Shown: positions 26,626-36,325 of the stretch, one piece after another
Layout: each line of letters begins with the position of its first letter
How positions within the stretch are numbered: the first letter of the stretch is position 1
NCBI RefSeq assembly: GCF_900142175.1
Contig: NZ_FQZX01000002.1
Location: 539,317-603,316, forward strand
Direction: 5' to 3'
DNA length: 64,000 nt
From: Maribacter aquivivus
GTDB lineage: Bacteria; Bacteroidota; Bacteroidia; Flavobacteriales; Flavobacteriaceae
Position numbers and translations under genes: made by a program
The notes under the pieces: model-generated
What the model was told of the DNA's origin: nothing
Database searches by the model: none
The model's input: the letters and a program-made list of their open reading frames with translations, nothing else

Positions 26626-27102
26626 TTAAGAAGTACCGATTACTTTTTCGAACCACTGGTACAAATCTCCTTTAGTAATTACCGCACCTTGTTGTAGCAA
26701 CAAAAACTTATCTACATTCTTATCATCGGTATATGCTTTTGCAGCAGTTAAATATTCTACAAAGTCTGATTGCCAGTTTCTCTTAAACCAGTCAAAACCA
26801 ACCGGAGTAGTTAAATCAATTTCTGGGTTCATCACTTTTACCGATATCAGCTTCATCTCTTTATCGGTTAAATGAAATAGGTGCATTTGCTTGGCTGAAA
26901 TATTCTCTAAATAAGAAACTTTGCTCAACACTCCTTCCCAAACCAAATCACTAAAAATGTCTAGTTCTTCTTCTGCTACTTTTGGTTTATCTTTTTTTAT
27001 CGAATCCCACTCATCACCCGTAATAGATTGTGTTGCCAGAAAATTAATAAATTCTGGATGTAATTCTTCCAACTGCTCTTTTGTTAGCCTCGTATATTTC
27101 AT
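26626..27102 (-). CDS. Conserved flavobacterial protein (DUF6495-like)
   Basis: A 158-residue soluble protein that begins YTRLTKEQLEELHPEFINFL and contains TSDEW-like ITGDEWDSIKKDKPKVAEEE, then LISVKVMNPEIDLTTPVGF near residue 88. No signal peptide or membrane segment is seen. It resembles a family of unknown function restricted to Flavobacteriia (DUF6495, as I recall). The terminator of the upstream receptor separates it from that gene, so it probably has its own promoter. It lies before hisS on the same strand, with an 82-base gap. Confidence 0.65.
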   Translation of the reverse strand: MKYTRLTKEQLEELHPEFINFLATQSITGDEWDSIKKDKPKVAEEELDIFSDLVWEGVLSKVSYLENISAKQMHLFHLTDKEMKLISVKVMNPEIDLTTPVGFDWFKRNWQSDFVEYLTAAKAYTDDKNVDKFLLLQQGAVITKGDLYQWFEKVIGTS

Positions 27103-27114
27103 TTTGCAAAAATA

Positions 27115-27144
27115 AAAAGCCCTAACATATTTGTTAGGGCTTTT
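27115..27144 (-). terminator. Rho-independent terminator of the Oar-like receptor gene
   Basis: AAAAGCCCTAAC (27115-27126) pairs perfectly with GTTAGGGCTTTT (27133-27144). It serves the minus strand, where a T run follows. Confidence 0.85.
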
Positions 27145-27163
27145 ACAACTTAATTTTAAAAAC

Positions 27164-30100
27164 TTAGAAGATATATCTCAATCCTACTTGTGCTTGCCAT
27201 CTAGATAACAAACTAGCATCATAACCAAACGTTTCTGTCAACTCTGGATTAAAGGTGTATGTTGGTATACTAGAATCTGGATCAACTGTTACACCTACAG
27301 GCTGAATATTATTTGGTTGTTGAACCAAGCCCCAATCAGAACTGATCATATTACCAATATTCAATACATCAACACTAAATTGAATAGTATTTGTTTTTCC
27401 TTCAGATACAGTGATCTTATAATCTTGTAAGAACTTAACATCCCATCGACCTCTCCATGGTGCTAAAGCCCCATAGCGCTCTGCATACTGTCCTCTACGA
27501 CCACTTAAATAATCATCTTGAGCAATAAAAGCATCAAAAGCAGCACCTTGACCTGTTCCTGAAAATTGCATTTGACCTATTTCTGAAGATGTAGGTACAT
27601 AAATAAGGTCATTAATACCTGATCCATCTCCATTAATATCACCACCATAAGTATAATTGAATCTACCACCTTGAGCATATTCAAAGAATGTAGAAAGTGT
27701 AGTTCCCCACTTACCGTTACCGTATTCCCAATTTTTACTTGCTACACCAATGAATCTATGCTTATCTCCATATTTAGAAGGTGCTAAAACATCTGCATTT
27801 GCATCGTTTACAACAGGGTTACCAACAAAAGCATCTGACGTAATTTCTGCTTCAATAGAATTCACATCTTTAGCATCTAAATAGCTATAGGCCAACATTG
27901 CATACAAACCTTTATCAAAAGTCTTTTGAGCTTTTAATGAGGCATTCCAAATTCTACCCTTATTTGAGTTTGTAAAAACATAAGGACCAGCCCCTAAACC
28001 AAAGCTGTTTAATAAATCTCCTTCAGTATACGTAGCTCTTTTATCAACCCCTGACAAATTACCTGATGGAGAAGTCAATGCCCAGTTTTGAACATGTGGT
28101 CCATTGATATCCTTAGTATAAGATAAATCTGCAGTAAGCACCATACCATTATCTAAACGTTTATCTGCACCTAAATTAGTTCTCCAAACTTGTGGAAACT
28201 TATAATCTGGATCAACCGCTTGCAAGAAAAATACATCTGGTGATGAAATTTGATTTCCTAACCATACGAATGGGAAACGACCTGTAAACAAACCAGAACC
28301 ACCACGTAATTGTAATGATCTATCACCGTAAACATCATAGTTAAAACCTACTCTTGGTGAAATTAACCAATCATTAGATGGCATTTGAGTATTGTCTATA
28401 AATACGGTTTCACCTGTATTTGGATTTTGGTATGGTTGATCAGCAATAACAAAACCTCTGTCGATTACATCTTGTGCTTTTGTTGCAGAATCAAAAAACA
28501 ACGGCTTATCGAAACGAACACCGTATGTTAATTTAAATTTCTCGCTTAAATTCCATTCATCTTGAACGTAAAATGCTAATTGACCAACATTAGTTTCTGC
28601 CAAAGCCCAACCTTCGCCATCTGGTACGGCATTGTTAGCGTTAAAAGTAGCTTGTGGACCTGCAAAATCATAAGTGCTAGCATCAAAATCTGCAATATCT
28701 ACACCACCGAATAAATCAAAACCATAAGCGGTTAAGTTAAACGAGTTATCAAACATGAATTTTTCTAATGAAAAACCTACAGTATAAGTATGATCACCTT
28801 TGTAAAAATTAAGGTTGTTGGTAATTTGAATTACCTTTTGATCCAATCTATTATTTGCTGAAAATGGTTCATGACCAGCAATTATATAATTAGAACCATC
28901 TTTTGTAATGTTTATAGAAGGAGCCGGTGTAGAAAACGGATTTCTAAAATCGTTAAAATGAGTATAGCCAACTTGTAATTTGTTAGATGCAGTTTCTGAC
29001 AAAGTTGAGTTTAATTCAACTTGAATAGATTTAAGCTCATTGTTTATTTCATATCCTGAATTCTGAAACTGTAATGTGTTTGCATTAGGACCTCTAAATT
29101 GTATTGCCGTTGGGTGAGCTGGTTTTTGTTTAGATGCATTCAAGAAGTTATAAATAACCGCTAAACGGTTATTGTCATTTATATTCCAATCTAACTTTAA
29201 AAGACCTTTTGTAGATTCTGCGTCATGTGTAAAACCTTGATAAGCACCTGGATCGTAACCTGCAGCCAATAATTGATTTTGCACATTTATTAAATCACTT
29301 TCTAGTACTCTAGATTCGTTTATTGCTCCTGAGCCTGTATTTGGCACCCAACCATTAGTACCTAAATCTGTACGTTCGTCTCTTTCAAAGTTAGCGAAGA
29401 AGAACAATTTATTTTTTACTATTGGACCACCGATACTAACACCGTATTGACTTTGGTCTAATTTAGGCTTTACAATCTCATCGCCTTTAATTTTACCACC
29501 GGTCATATCTTCATTTCTAAAGAAACCATATACGGTACCGTGAAATTCGTTAGAACCACTTTTAGTCACTGCATTTACAGAAGCTCCCGTAAAACCTGAT
29601 TGCGTAACATCATATGGTGCTGTAGATACTTGAATTTGCTCAATTGCATCTAAAGATATTGGTTGTGAATCTGTTTGACCACCTGGTGTAGCTGCATCCA
29701 AACCAAAAGGGTTGTTGAAAATAGCTCCATCTAAAGAGAAATTATTGAATTGATCATTTCTACCTCCAAACGAATTACCACTTGCCGTTGGCTCTAAACG
29801 TGTAAAATCTGCGGCAGAACGTGAAATAGTTGGTAAACGTGTTAATTCTCTTCTACCCACACTTGTTTCTGCACCAGTACGGTCGCTACTAAAAGTACCC
29901 GAACGATCAGATACTACAGTAACTTCGTCTAATGCTTGACTTTCACTTGCTAATTTAATATCAACATTGAAAGTTTGCCCTAATGACAAATTAACATCAG
30001 TAAGTTCGTAAGGTTTAAAACCTACATATGAAATTTCAACTTTGTAAGGACCGCCAACACGAAGGTTCAAAAGATTGAATCTACCATCTTCATTGGTAAT

Positions 30101-30271
30101 TGATCCATACTTAGTACCTGTTGGGGTGTGGACAGCGACAATATTTGCGCCAAATAATGGTAAATTTTGGTCATCCATTACTAAACCTCGAATATTAGAG
30201 GTGGTAACTTGACCGTAGGTTGCGCCTGCAAAAAGCAGCAACAATACTTTAAAAAACAAGTTGTTTTTCAT
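27164..30271 (-). CDS. TonB-dependent receptor, Oar-like, with carboxypeptidase-like N-terminus
   Basis: A 1035-residue outer-membrane receptor. I start at the ATG at 30271 (MKNNLFFKVLLLLFAGATYG, a clear signal peptide); the open frame goes 30 codons further back without family similarity. A CarboxypepD_reg domain (QNLPLFGANIVAVHTPTGTK) is followed by a plug with FNNFSLDGAIFNNPFGLDAA and ITNEDGR-type repeats, FTGASVNAVTKSGSNEFHG and GFFRNEDMTG, a signature of the Oar (OmpA-related) group. The barrel ends in RWQAQVGLRYIF with the terminal Phe needed for outer-membrane insertion. The transported or bound ligand is unknown; Oar proteins elsewhere affect adhesion, development or protein secretion. 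It follows the ribosomal genes but has its own -7-like TATTTTTG at 30314-30307. Confidence 0.9.
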   Translation of the reverse strand: MKNNLFFKVLLLLFAGATYGQVTTSNIRGLVMDDQNLPLFGANIVAVHTPTGTKYGSITNEDGRFNLLNLRVGGPYKVEISYVGFKPYELTDVNLSLGQTFNVDIKLASESQALDEVTVVSDRSGTFSSDRTGAETSVGRRELTRLPTISRSAADFTRLEPTASGNSFGGRNDQFNNFSLDGAIFNNPFGLDAATPGGQTDSQPISLDAIEQIQVSTAPYDVTQSGFTGASVNAVTKSGSNEFHGTVYGFFRNEDMTGGKIKGDEIVKPKLDQSQYGVSIGGPIVKNKLFFFANFERDERTDLGTNGWVPNTGSGAINESRVLESDLINVQNQLLAAGYDPGAYQGFTHDAESTKGLLKLDWNINDNNRLAVIYNFLNASKQKPAHPTAIQFRGPNANTLQFQNSGYEINNELKSIQVELNSTLSETASNKLQVGYTHFNDFRNPFSTPAPSINITKDGSNYIIAGHEPFSANNRLDQKVIQITNNLNFYKGDHTYTVGFSLEKFMFDNSFNLTAYGFDLFGGVDIADFDASTYDFAGPQATFNANNAVPDGEGWALAETNVGQLAFYVQDEWNLSEKFKLTYGVRFDKPLFFDSATKAQDVIDRGFVIADQPYQNPNTGETVFIDNTQMPSNDWLISPRVGFNYDVYGDRSLQLRGGSGLFTGRFPFVWLGNQISSPDVFFLQAVDPDYKFPQVWRTNLGADKRLDNGMVLTADLSYTKDINGPHVQNWALTSPSGNLSGVDKRATYTEGDLLNSFGLGAGPYVFTNSNKGRIWNASLKAQKTFDKGLYAMLAYSYLDAKDVNSIEAEITSDAFVGNPVVNDANADVLAPSKYGDKHRFIGVASKNWEYGNGKWGTTLSTFFEYAQGGRFNYTYGGDINGDGSGINDLIYVPTSSEIGQMQFSGTGQGAAFDAFIAQDDYLSGRRGQYAERYGALAPWRGRWDVKFLQDYKITVSEGKTNTIQFSVDVLNIGNMISSDWGLVQQPNNIQPVGVTVDPDSSIPTYTFNPELTETFGYDASLLSRWQAQVGLRYIF

Positions 30272-30317
30272 TTTTATTGGTTTTGAGTTATTTATGAGTT
30301 CTTTAACAAAAATACCA

Positions 30318-30349
30318 ATAAAAAAAGAGCTATGCAGGCATAGCTCTTT
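30318..30349 (-). terminator. Terminator of the rpsF-rpsR-rplI operon
   Basis: AAAGAGCTATGC (30324-30335) pairs perfectly with GCATAGCTCTTT (30338-30349) around two bases; on the minus strand a T run follows. Confidence 0.87.
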
Positions 30350-30374
30350 CAAATTTATCAACTTAGATAGTTAA

Positions 30375-30827
30375 TTATTTTTTTTCGGCAACTACTTCGA
30401 AACCAAAATCAACAATCACCTCACGGTGTAATCTAATTTGTGCGTTGTAAGGTCCAGTTCTTTTAACTGCACCACCTTGAATGCTAATGAATTTTTTGTC
30501 AATTGCATGACCTTCTTTTTCAATTGCAGCAGCTAAATCACCATTAGTAACAGAACCGAATAATTTATCGGCAGTTCCTGTTTTAGCAGTAATTTTTAAT
30601 TCTAAAGCTTTTAATGCTTCTTCTACTTTCTTAGCAGCGTCAACAACTTTCTTATCTTTATGTGCTCTTTGCTTTAAGTTCTCAGCTAAAACTTTTTTAG
30701 CAGAAACAGTAGCCATAGCAGCTAAGCCTTGAGGTATAAGGAAATTTCTTCCGTAACCGTTCTTAACATTTACTACGTCGTCTTTAAAACCTAAATTTTG
30801 TACGTCTTCTTTTAATATAAGCTCCAT
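30375..30827 (-). CDS. rplI: 50S ribosomal protein L9
   Basis: A 150-residue L9, the usual length. The N-terminal domain with ILKEDVQNLGFKDDVVNVKN and GYGRNFLIPQGLA is the L9 signature; a long connecting helix (residues about 40-75) and the C-terminal domain with GKLFGSVTNGDLAAAIE-like DKLFGSVTNGDLAAAIE follow. It stabilises the L1 stalk region and limits frameshifting. Third gene of the rpsF-rpsR-rplI operon, 12 bases after rpsR. Confidence 0.98.
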   Translation of the reverse strand: MELILKEDVQNLGFKDDVVNVKNGYGRNFLIPQGLAAMATVSAKKVLAENLKQRAHKDKKVVDAAKKVEEALKALELKITAKTGTADKLFGSVTNGDLAAAIEKEGHAIDKKFISIQGGAVKRTGPYNAQIRLHREVIVDFGFEVVAEKK

Positions 30828-30839
30828 GATTCTTTTCTT

Positions 30840-31136
30840 TTATTTTAATAAATCAGCAACATATGGCATTAACGCCAAATGACGAGCTCTTTTTACGGCT
30901 TGTGCCACTTTTCTTTGATACTTCAATGAAGTTCCAGTAAGTCTTCTAGGTAACAATTTACCTTGCTCGTTTACCAACTTCAATAAAAAATCAGCATCTT
31001 TATAATCTACGTACTTAATACCAGATTTTTTAAAACGACAATACTTCTTCTTAGTGTTGGTTTCAATGTTTAATGGAGTAAGATACCTGATCTCTCCATC
31101 TTTCTTTCCTTTTGCCTGTTGTTGTAATGTTGCCAT
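30840..31136 (-). CDS. rpsR: 30S ribosomal protein S18
   Basis: A 98-residue S18, slightly longer than the E. coli protein because of an N-terminal extension seen in Bacteroidota. The core [20 protein letters not shown] and [20 protein letters not shown] followed by RHLALMPY is typical. It pairs with S6 on the 30S platform. It lies five bases after rpsF and 12 bases before rplI; this order is the standard one. Confidence 0.98.
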   Translation of the reverse strand: MATLQQQAKGKKDGEIRYLTPLNIETNTKKKYCRFKKSGIKYVDYKDADFLLKLVNEQGKLLPRRLTGTSLKYQRKVAQAVKRARHLALMPYVADLLK

Positions 31137-31141
31137 AATAC

Positions 31142-31483
31142 TTAAGCTTTAGCGGTTTTGTTTCTTGTTCTTCTTTTTTCTGCCCATGCAACAGCGTGCT
31201 TGTCCAACTTAACGGTCAAGAAACGCATAACACGTTCATCTCTTCTAAACTCCTGTTCGTAAGGTGTAATTACCTCACCAGTGTTAGTAAATTCAAACAA
31301 GTGGTAAAATCCACTCTTTTTGTTTTGAATAGGATAAGCTAATTTTTTTAGCCCCCAATTCTCTTTAGCTACCATTTTGGCGCCATTGTTAATTAAGAAA
31401 TCTTCGAATTTCTTAACTGTTTCCTCTATCTGAACATCAGATAGAACGGGATTCAAAATGAAAACAGTTTCGTAATGGTTCAT
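31142..31483 (-). CDS. rpsF: 30S ribosomal protein S6
   Basis: A 113-residue S6 with [20 protein letters not shown] at the N-terminus, [20 protein letters not shown] and [19 protein letters not shown], all typical. It binds S18 and 16S rRNA on the platform. First gene of the operon; TATTTTTG on the minus strand at 31514-31507 is a -7 element about 24 bases before the start, which leaves almost no leader. An S6:S18 type autoregulatory leader is therefore not evident. Confidence 0.98.
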   Translation of the reverse strand: MNHYETVFILNPVLSDVQIEETVKKFEDFLINNGAKMVAKENWGLKKLAYPIQNKKSGFYHLFEFTNTGEVITPYEQEFRRDERVMRFLTVKLDKHAVAWAEKRRTRNKTAKA

Positions 31484-31506
31484 ATTATATTTGTTTTTAA
31501 AGAGTG

Positions 31507-31514
31507 CAAAAATA
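31507..31514 (-). promoter_or_regulatory. Putative -7 element of rpsF
   Basis: On the minus strand TATTTTTG followed by CAC, identical to the -7 region of rplS; the -33 region is AT-rich without a clear TTTG. Confidence 0.5.
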
Positions 31515-31713
31515 GATATTTTTTTAAAATAATTATAAGAAATACGAATATTCTTCGTTATTAAATGGTAACAACATTAAAAATTAATCCAAATCTTAAA
31601 TATATCATCATTACCAATTACACGATCAACAGTGCATTGTTCACATCTTTTGTTGCAGTTCAGCATGTTTTTTCTGTTCTTTGTCGATGATTTAACCCCA
31701 CAAATCAACCCTT

Positions 31714-32407
31714 ATGAAGTTAAGAAGTATCATCGTTGACGACTCATCTATGCAAAGGATGGCCGTTGCCAAGTTGGTAAACAATCATCCGAATTTGACA
31801 ATGGTAGCTGAATACAGTAATGCTATCGAGGCTAAAAACGGAATCAAGAACCATGAGATCGATCTTATTTTTCTTGATGTTGAGATGCCAATTATCACAG
31901 GATTTGACCTACTCGAGTCCCTAGAAAACAGTCCTCAGGTAATTTTGATTACCGGTAAACCAGATTATGCACTTAAAGCATTTGACTATGACGTAACGGA
32001 TTATTTACATAAACCGATTACCATGGCACGTTTTGATGCATCTGTTAAAAGAGCTGTAGCAAACTACGAACAATTGCACAGAGTCAACGAAGACGAAGAG
32101 CACATTTTCGTGAAGAGTAACCTAAAGAAAAGAAAGGTTATTTTAAAATGATATTAAGTGGATTGAAGCACTTGGTGACTACATAAAATTAGTAACTGAT
32201 GAAGCTAATATCGTAATCTTATCAACAATGAAGTCTTTTGAAAAGCAATTGCCAGAAGATAAGTTTTTAAGAATTCACAAGTCATACATCATTAACCTAG
32301 AAAAGGTTGAAAAATTCAACAGTAAAAATGTTGAAGTTAGCGGTAGATCAATACCTCTAAGTAGAAATAAAAAGACAGAACTAGCCGAAGCGCTAAGTAA
32401 CGTATAA
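31714..32407 (+). pseudogene. LytTR-family response regulator interrupted by a one-base frameshift
   Basis: The first frame (31714-32151) encodes a complete receiver domain: IIVDDSS with the acidic pair, phospho-acceptor Asp in LIFLDVEMP, Thr in VILITGKPDYA and Lys in LHKPI. It then starts a LytTR domain (HIFVKSNLKKRKVIL) and stops at TGA (32149). The LytTR domain continues in the +1 frame from 32147: NDIKWIEALGDYIKLVTD, LPEDKFLRIHKSYIINLEKV and GRSIPLSRNKKTELAEAL, ending at TAA 32405-32407. Removing one A from the AAAA run at 32145-32148 restores a normal 230-residue regulator. So this is a recent mutation, a sequencing error or, less likely, recoding. No partner kinase is adjacent. Confidence 0.85.
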
Positions 32408-32431
32408 TATATGGTATAATTTTACTTTCAA

Positions 32432-32459
32432 AAAAGACCGCTAATTAGCGGTCTTTTTT
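32432..32459. terminator. Bidirectional terminator between the response regulator and priA
   Basis: AAAAGACCGCT (32432-32442) pairs perfectly with AGCGGTCTTTT (32447-32457) around AATT, with A and T runs on both sides. Confidence 0.85.
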
Positions 32460-32461
32460 AG

Positions 32462-34918
32462 TTATATATGGTCAACATTATATATCACCCTTACACTTCT
32501 ATACATTGCCACAGCTTTAAACGATTTTTCTATTCGCCTAATATTTGCTTTTGTCTGTGCCAATGAATGCACTTTTTGAACTTTTATTACAATATGCTTT
32601 AAATATTGATTTCTAATTCTTGCTACTGGAGGGTATTCTGGTCCCAAAACAGTACCACCAAAATTAGTACGTAATGCCCCTGCAAACCAATCTGCAGCTT
32701 CATTCAGCACATTGTAATTTTTATGCTTAAATGTTACTTTAATAATTCTATTTACCGGAGGGTATTTAAATTGCTCTCTTTCATACAACTGCTCAGTATA
32801 CATACCTTCATAATCACTTGTAGTTACTTGTTTTAATATTTGATGATATGGATTATAGGTTTGTATAACAACACGACCTCTTTTTTTGGTTCGCCCTGCC
32901 CTACCTGATACTTGAGTTAATAATTGATAGGTTCTTTCATGAGCGCGATAATCTGGAAAGTTCAATAAAGAATCTGCATTCATAACTCCTACCAAATTCA
33001 CATTTCTAAAATCAAGACCTTTAGTGATCATTTGTGTTCCTACCAAAATATCTAACTCATGCTGCTCAAAAGCCGTAATTATCTTTTCATAACCGTGTTT
33101 GCCCCTGGTAGTATCTAAATCCATTCTACCAACCTTAGCTTCTGGGAATAATGCCGAAACCTCTTTCTCTATTTGCTCGGTACCAAAACCTTTGGTATCT
33201 AAATCTGGACTACCGCATGCAAAACAAATTTCTGGTAATGCCGTATGATGACCACAGTAGTGGCAACGTAATTGATTTCTATATTGATGATAAGTTAAAC
33301 TAACATCGCAATTGGGACATTGCGGAGTATGTCCACATGTTAAACACTCCATTAATGGCGCAAAACCTCGCCTATTCTGAAAAAGTATGATTTGTGCACC
33401 TTCCTTTAAGGTTTCTTCAATTTCCATAAAAAGACGCTCGGAGAAATGACCTTTCATCTTTCTTTTTCTAGAAGCTTCTTTTATATCTACCAACTCCATT
33501 TCAGGCATTAGCACATTACCATATCGTCTAGTTATTTCTGCATAACCATATTTACCCGTTTGTACATTATAATAACTTTCTACACTTGGTGTTGCAGAAC
33601 CTAACAGAATACTTGCCTTATGTAAATGACCTAATACTATTGCAGCATCTCTAGCGTGATATCTTGGTGCTGGATCAAATTGCTTAAAAGAACTCTCATG
33701 CTCCTCATCTACAATTACCAACCCTAGCTTACTAAATGGTAAATACATTGCTGAACGTGCGCCTATTACCAATTGCGCCTTAGGTTTTGCTTGTAAAACG
33801 TTTTGCCAAACTTCTACACGTTCTTGAACATTATACTTAGAATGGTAAATAGCAATCTTTTCTCCAAAATACTCTTGTAGCCTACCTATAAGTTGTGTGG
33901 TTAGGGCTATTTCCGGTAATAAATATAATGCCTGCAACCCCTTTTCAAGACATTCTTCTATCAGTTTTACATAAACTTCTGTTTTACCTGAAGATGTTAC
34001 ACCTTTTAACAAGGTAACTTTATTGGCTTTGAAAGAAGTTTTTATATCTAGTAAGGCTATTTCTTGATATTCATTTAAATCCTTAGTATCAGAATTATCT
34101 GGATCACCATCATAATTGACTCTATCGGTCTTTATAAAATATTCCTCTAAAATTCCCTTATCGACTAATGATTTTATTACTGCTTTAGAGCTGTTGCTAG
34201 ATTTTTCAAGCTCAGAAACCTTTATCGGATTTTGACTTTTTCCCTGTAATTGAAATAAGGACAATACTACCTGACTTTGCTTAGGCGCCCTCGTAAGTGA
34301 ATTTAATAATTCTTCTAATTTTTCATCTGATGTATGCTCTGCACCCAATTTAACATACCTAACTAACTTTGGCTTGTATTGATCATATACTTCTTCTTTT
34401 AAAACAATTACTTTTTTCTCTAATAATCGTTGAAGAATTGGCAGTACATTTTTACGGTCTATTATGGAAGAAACTTCTTGAACCTTTAGTATAGCTTGAT
34501 GTTGCAACGCTTCAAACACCAAAAATTCATCATCTAGAAGTTCATTTTCATCTATTTCGTATTCCGTATTTCTAAGAACCAAGGTTTCACTCTCCAATAA
34601 AAAAGCACTAGGTAACGCGCTGCGTACCACTTCACCCAAGGTACACATGTAATAAGAAGCTATCCATTCCCAATGTTTAAGCTGGATCTCATTTACAATG
34701 GGGTATTCGTCTAATAGCTCATGAATTTCCTTTGCCTCATAGACTTCTGGCGGATTATTGTGAATACCTTGAACTAGCCCAGTGTATATTTTAGATTTAC
34801 CAAATGGTACTGCTACACGCATACCTGGCTTCAGTAATGCCGCTTCTTCTTCGGTTATACTGTACGTAAAACTTTTCTCTAGCGGAATAGGTAATATTAC
34901 ATTAATAAAGTTCGCCAT
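32462..34918 (-). CDS. priA: Primosomal protein N' (replication-restart helicase PriA)
   Basis: An 818-residue PriA. I start at the ATG at 34918 (MANFINVILPIPLEKSFTYS), which is the family's N-terminus; eight more codons are open upstream but overlap the preceding gene. The 3'-DNA-binding domain is followed by helicase motifs: Walker A GVTSSGKTEVY, DEEH box VIVDEEHESSFKQ, GSATPSVESYY, and QVSGRAGRTKKRGRV. Zinc-binding cysteines occur in CLTCGHTPQCPNCD and CHYCGHHTALPEICFACG. It restarts stalled forks. Last gene of the nadC-yihY-DUF2147-priA run, two bases after DUF2147. Confidence 0.97.
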   Translation of the reverse strand: MANFINVILPIPLEKSFTYSITEEEAALLKPGMRVAVPFGKSKIYTGLVQGIHNNPPEVYEAKEIHELLDEYPIVNEIQLKHWEWIASYYMCTLGEVVRSALPSAFLLESETLVLRNTEYEIDENELLDDEFLVFEALQHQAILKVQEVSSIIDRKNVLPILQRLLEKKVIVLKEEVYDQYKPKLVRYVKLGAEHTSDEKLEELLNSLTRAPKQSQVVLSLFQLQGKSQNPIKVSELEKSSNSSKAVIKSLVDKGILEEYFIKTDRVNYDGDPDNSDTKDLNEYQEIALLDIKTSFKANKVTLLKGVTSSGKTEVYVKLIEECLEKGLQALYLLPEIALTTQLIGRLQEYFGEKIAIYHSKYNVQERVEVWQNVLQAKPKAQLVIGARSAMYLPFSKLGLVIVDEEHESSFKQFDPAPRYHARDAAIVLGHLHKASILLGSATPSVESYYNVQTGKYGYAEITRRYGNVLMPEMELVDIKEASRKRKMKGHFSERLFMEIEETLKEGAQIILFQNRRGFAPLMECLTCGHTPQCPNCDVSLTYHQYRNQLRCHYCGHHTALPEICFACGSPDLDTKGFGTEQIEKEVSALFPEAKVGRMDLDTTRGKHGYEKIITAFEQHELDILVGTQMITKGLDFRNVNLVGVMNADSLLNFPDYRAHERTYQLLTQVSGRAGRTKKRGRVVIQTYNPYHQILKQVTTSDYEGMYTEQLYEREQFKYPPVNRIIKVTFKHKNYNVLNEAADWFAGALRTNFGGTVLGPEYPPVARIRNQYLKHIVIKVQKVHSLAQTKANIRRIEKSFKAVAMYRSVRVIYNVDHI

Positions 34919-34920
34919 AG

Positions 34921-35361
34921 TTATCCCTCCACACGTATCCATGTTTGGGTTCTGTAGATAAATGCCAAATACCCGCGCACTTTTAACTCATCTTCATTTT
35001 CTGGATTTAACCATATCTTAAAACGAAAAGTCATTGCTTGTTCTGGATCAAATAGTCGTTTACCCTTCCATTCTCCATCATCATGCAACTCGCCGTCTGT
35101 AATAATCTCCATACCGGTTACGGGTTTATCTTTTAATTCTCCATCGCATTTATCACAAATTCTTCCTTCTTGCCCTTCTTCTAAAATCTTAACGACTTTA
35201 CCATACATCTTTCCTTCTTTCTTATAGATTTCAATTACACCTTTTGGCAAACCTGTGCGGTCATCAATTGTTTTCCACTTACCAAAAACCGACTGAGCAG
35301 AAATGCTCATTGTAATAAATACTGTGAATAGAATAGTTAACTGTATGCTCTTATTTATCAT
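34921..35361 (-). CDS. DUF2147 exported protein
   Basis: A 146-residue protein with a signal peptide (LTILFTVFITMSISAQS). The mature part FGKWKTIDDRTGLPKGVIEI and the closing GYLAFIYRTQTWIRV are the hallmarks of DUF2147, a lipocalin-like beta fold found in periplasmic or outer-membrane proteins. There is a CDKCDG pair of cysteines at about residue 68. Function unknown. It overlaps the YihY gene by 11 bases and is two bases from priA, so its expression is tied to both although the roles look unrelated. Confidence 0.87.
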   Translation of the reverse strand: MINKSIQLTILFTVFITMSISAQSVFGKWKTIDDRTGLPKGVIEIYKKEGKMYGKVVKILEEGQEGRICDKCDGELKDKPVTGMEIITDGELHDDGEWKGKRLFDPEQAMTFRFKIWLNPENEDELKVRGYLAFIYRTQTWIRVEG

Positions 35362-36325
35362 TCTTTTTTGTGATTTTACGTAATGTATTCAGCGATGCGT
35401 TCAGTTCGAACCCAAGTAGCAATATATTAGAATTTAGCCATATGTAGACCATTAAAATTAATAATCCACCTAACGCCCCATATAATTCATTGTATCTGGC
35501 GAACTTTTCAACATAAATACCGAAAAGATATGATGTTAATAAAAACAAGGTAGTTGTCATTAAGGCTCCAAAAGAAAAAAACTTTGCTTGCTTACCTTCT
35601 CTAGTACCAAAATAATAAAGTATAGCAGTAGTAAAATAAGATAGAATTATAAAAAATAATATTTTAGCTATTTGCACACCTACAACTTCATCTTCACCTA
35701 AAATATATCCGCCTTGCTTTGCAGCAAACTCAGACAAATATCCCAAGACATAAAATTCAAAGTATATATACGCTACAAAACCTACTATAATTAAAATTGC
35801 TAAAATTAAACCCACCATCAAGGCATATAAATATTGCCTAAAAAAATGTCGTGTTAGATCGATGTGATACGATGTTTCAAAACCTCCAAAAATGGAATTT
35901 ACACCGTTGGCAATTAGAAATATTGAAAGTAAAAATGCCGATGACAACAGACCTCCTCTTTTTTGATCTTTAATCTGCTGAAACACCTCTCCAAAATAAT
36001 CGCCGGTGGCACTTGGTAAAAATGACTCTAAAAATAACTGAAATTGCACATCAAAATCGCCATGTTCAATACTAATATACGACACCAAAAAAGGCACCAA
36101 AGTCACCATAAAAATGATTAATGGAAATAGCGCCATAAATAAGCTAAAGGCAATAGCACTAGCGCGTGTAGACAAAGTACCTCTTAAAATACCAAGCACA
36201 TACATTTCTATAAGGTCGTAAACGGAAAGTCCCTCAAAACCGGGCAGCCTGATTTGTTTTAACAATCTGACCAACCAATTTACAATAGGAATTTTTTCTA
36301 GCTTTTCTTCGACCTCTAAAGACAT
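35351..36325 (-). CDS. YihY/BrkB-family inner-membrane protein
   Basis: A 324-residue membrane protein with about six transmembrane segments. The family motif STRASAIAFSLFMALFPLII at about residue 58 and GVNSIFGGFETSYHID near 140 identify YihY/BrkB (formerly mis-called ribonuclease BN). The final helix has YGALGGLLILMVYIWLNSNI and the tail LGFELNASLN, as usual. Its function is not established; some relatives have been proposed as transporters. Its ATG is directly beside the nadC stop (36326), and it overlaps DUF2147 at its 3' end. Confidence 0.88.
   Translation of the reverse strand: MSLEVEEKLEKIPIVNWLVRLLKQIRLPGFEGLSVYDLIEMYVLGILRGTLSTRASAIAFSLFMALFPLIIFMVTLVPFLVSYISIEHGDFDVQFQLFLESFLPSATGDYFGEVFQQIKDQKRGGLLSSAFLLSIFLIANGVNSIFGGFETSYHIDLTRHFFRQYLYALMVGLILAILIIVGFVAYIYFEFYVLGYLSEFAAKQGGYILGEDEVVGVQIAKILFFIILSYFTTAILYYFGTREGKQAKFFSFGALMTTTLFLLTSYLFGIYVEKFARYNELYGALGGLLILMVYIWLNSNILLLGFELNASLNTLRKITKKNDK

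Noticed and set aside
30272..30361. Extra 30 codons at the start of the Oar-like receptor
   Set aside because: They overlap the rplI terminator and lack a signal peptide; the ATG at 30271 gives a normal signal peptide.
32142..32151. Programmed -1 frameshift at T TTA AAA in the response regulator
   Set aside because: The heptamer is in phase, but -1 slipping leads away from the LytTR frame; the domain continues in the +1 frame, so a one-base insertion is the simpler explanation.
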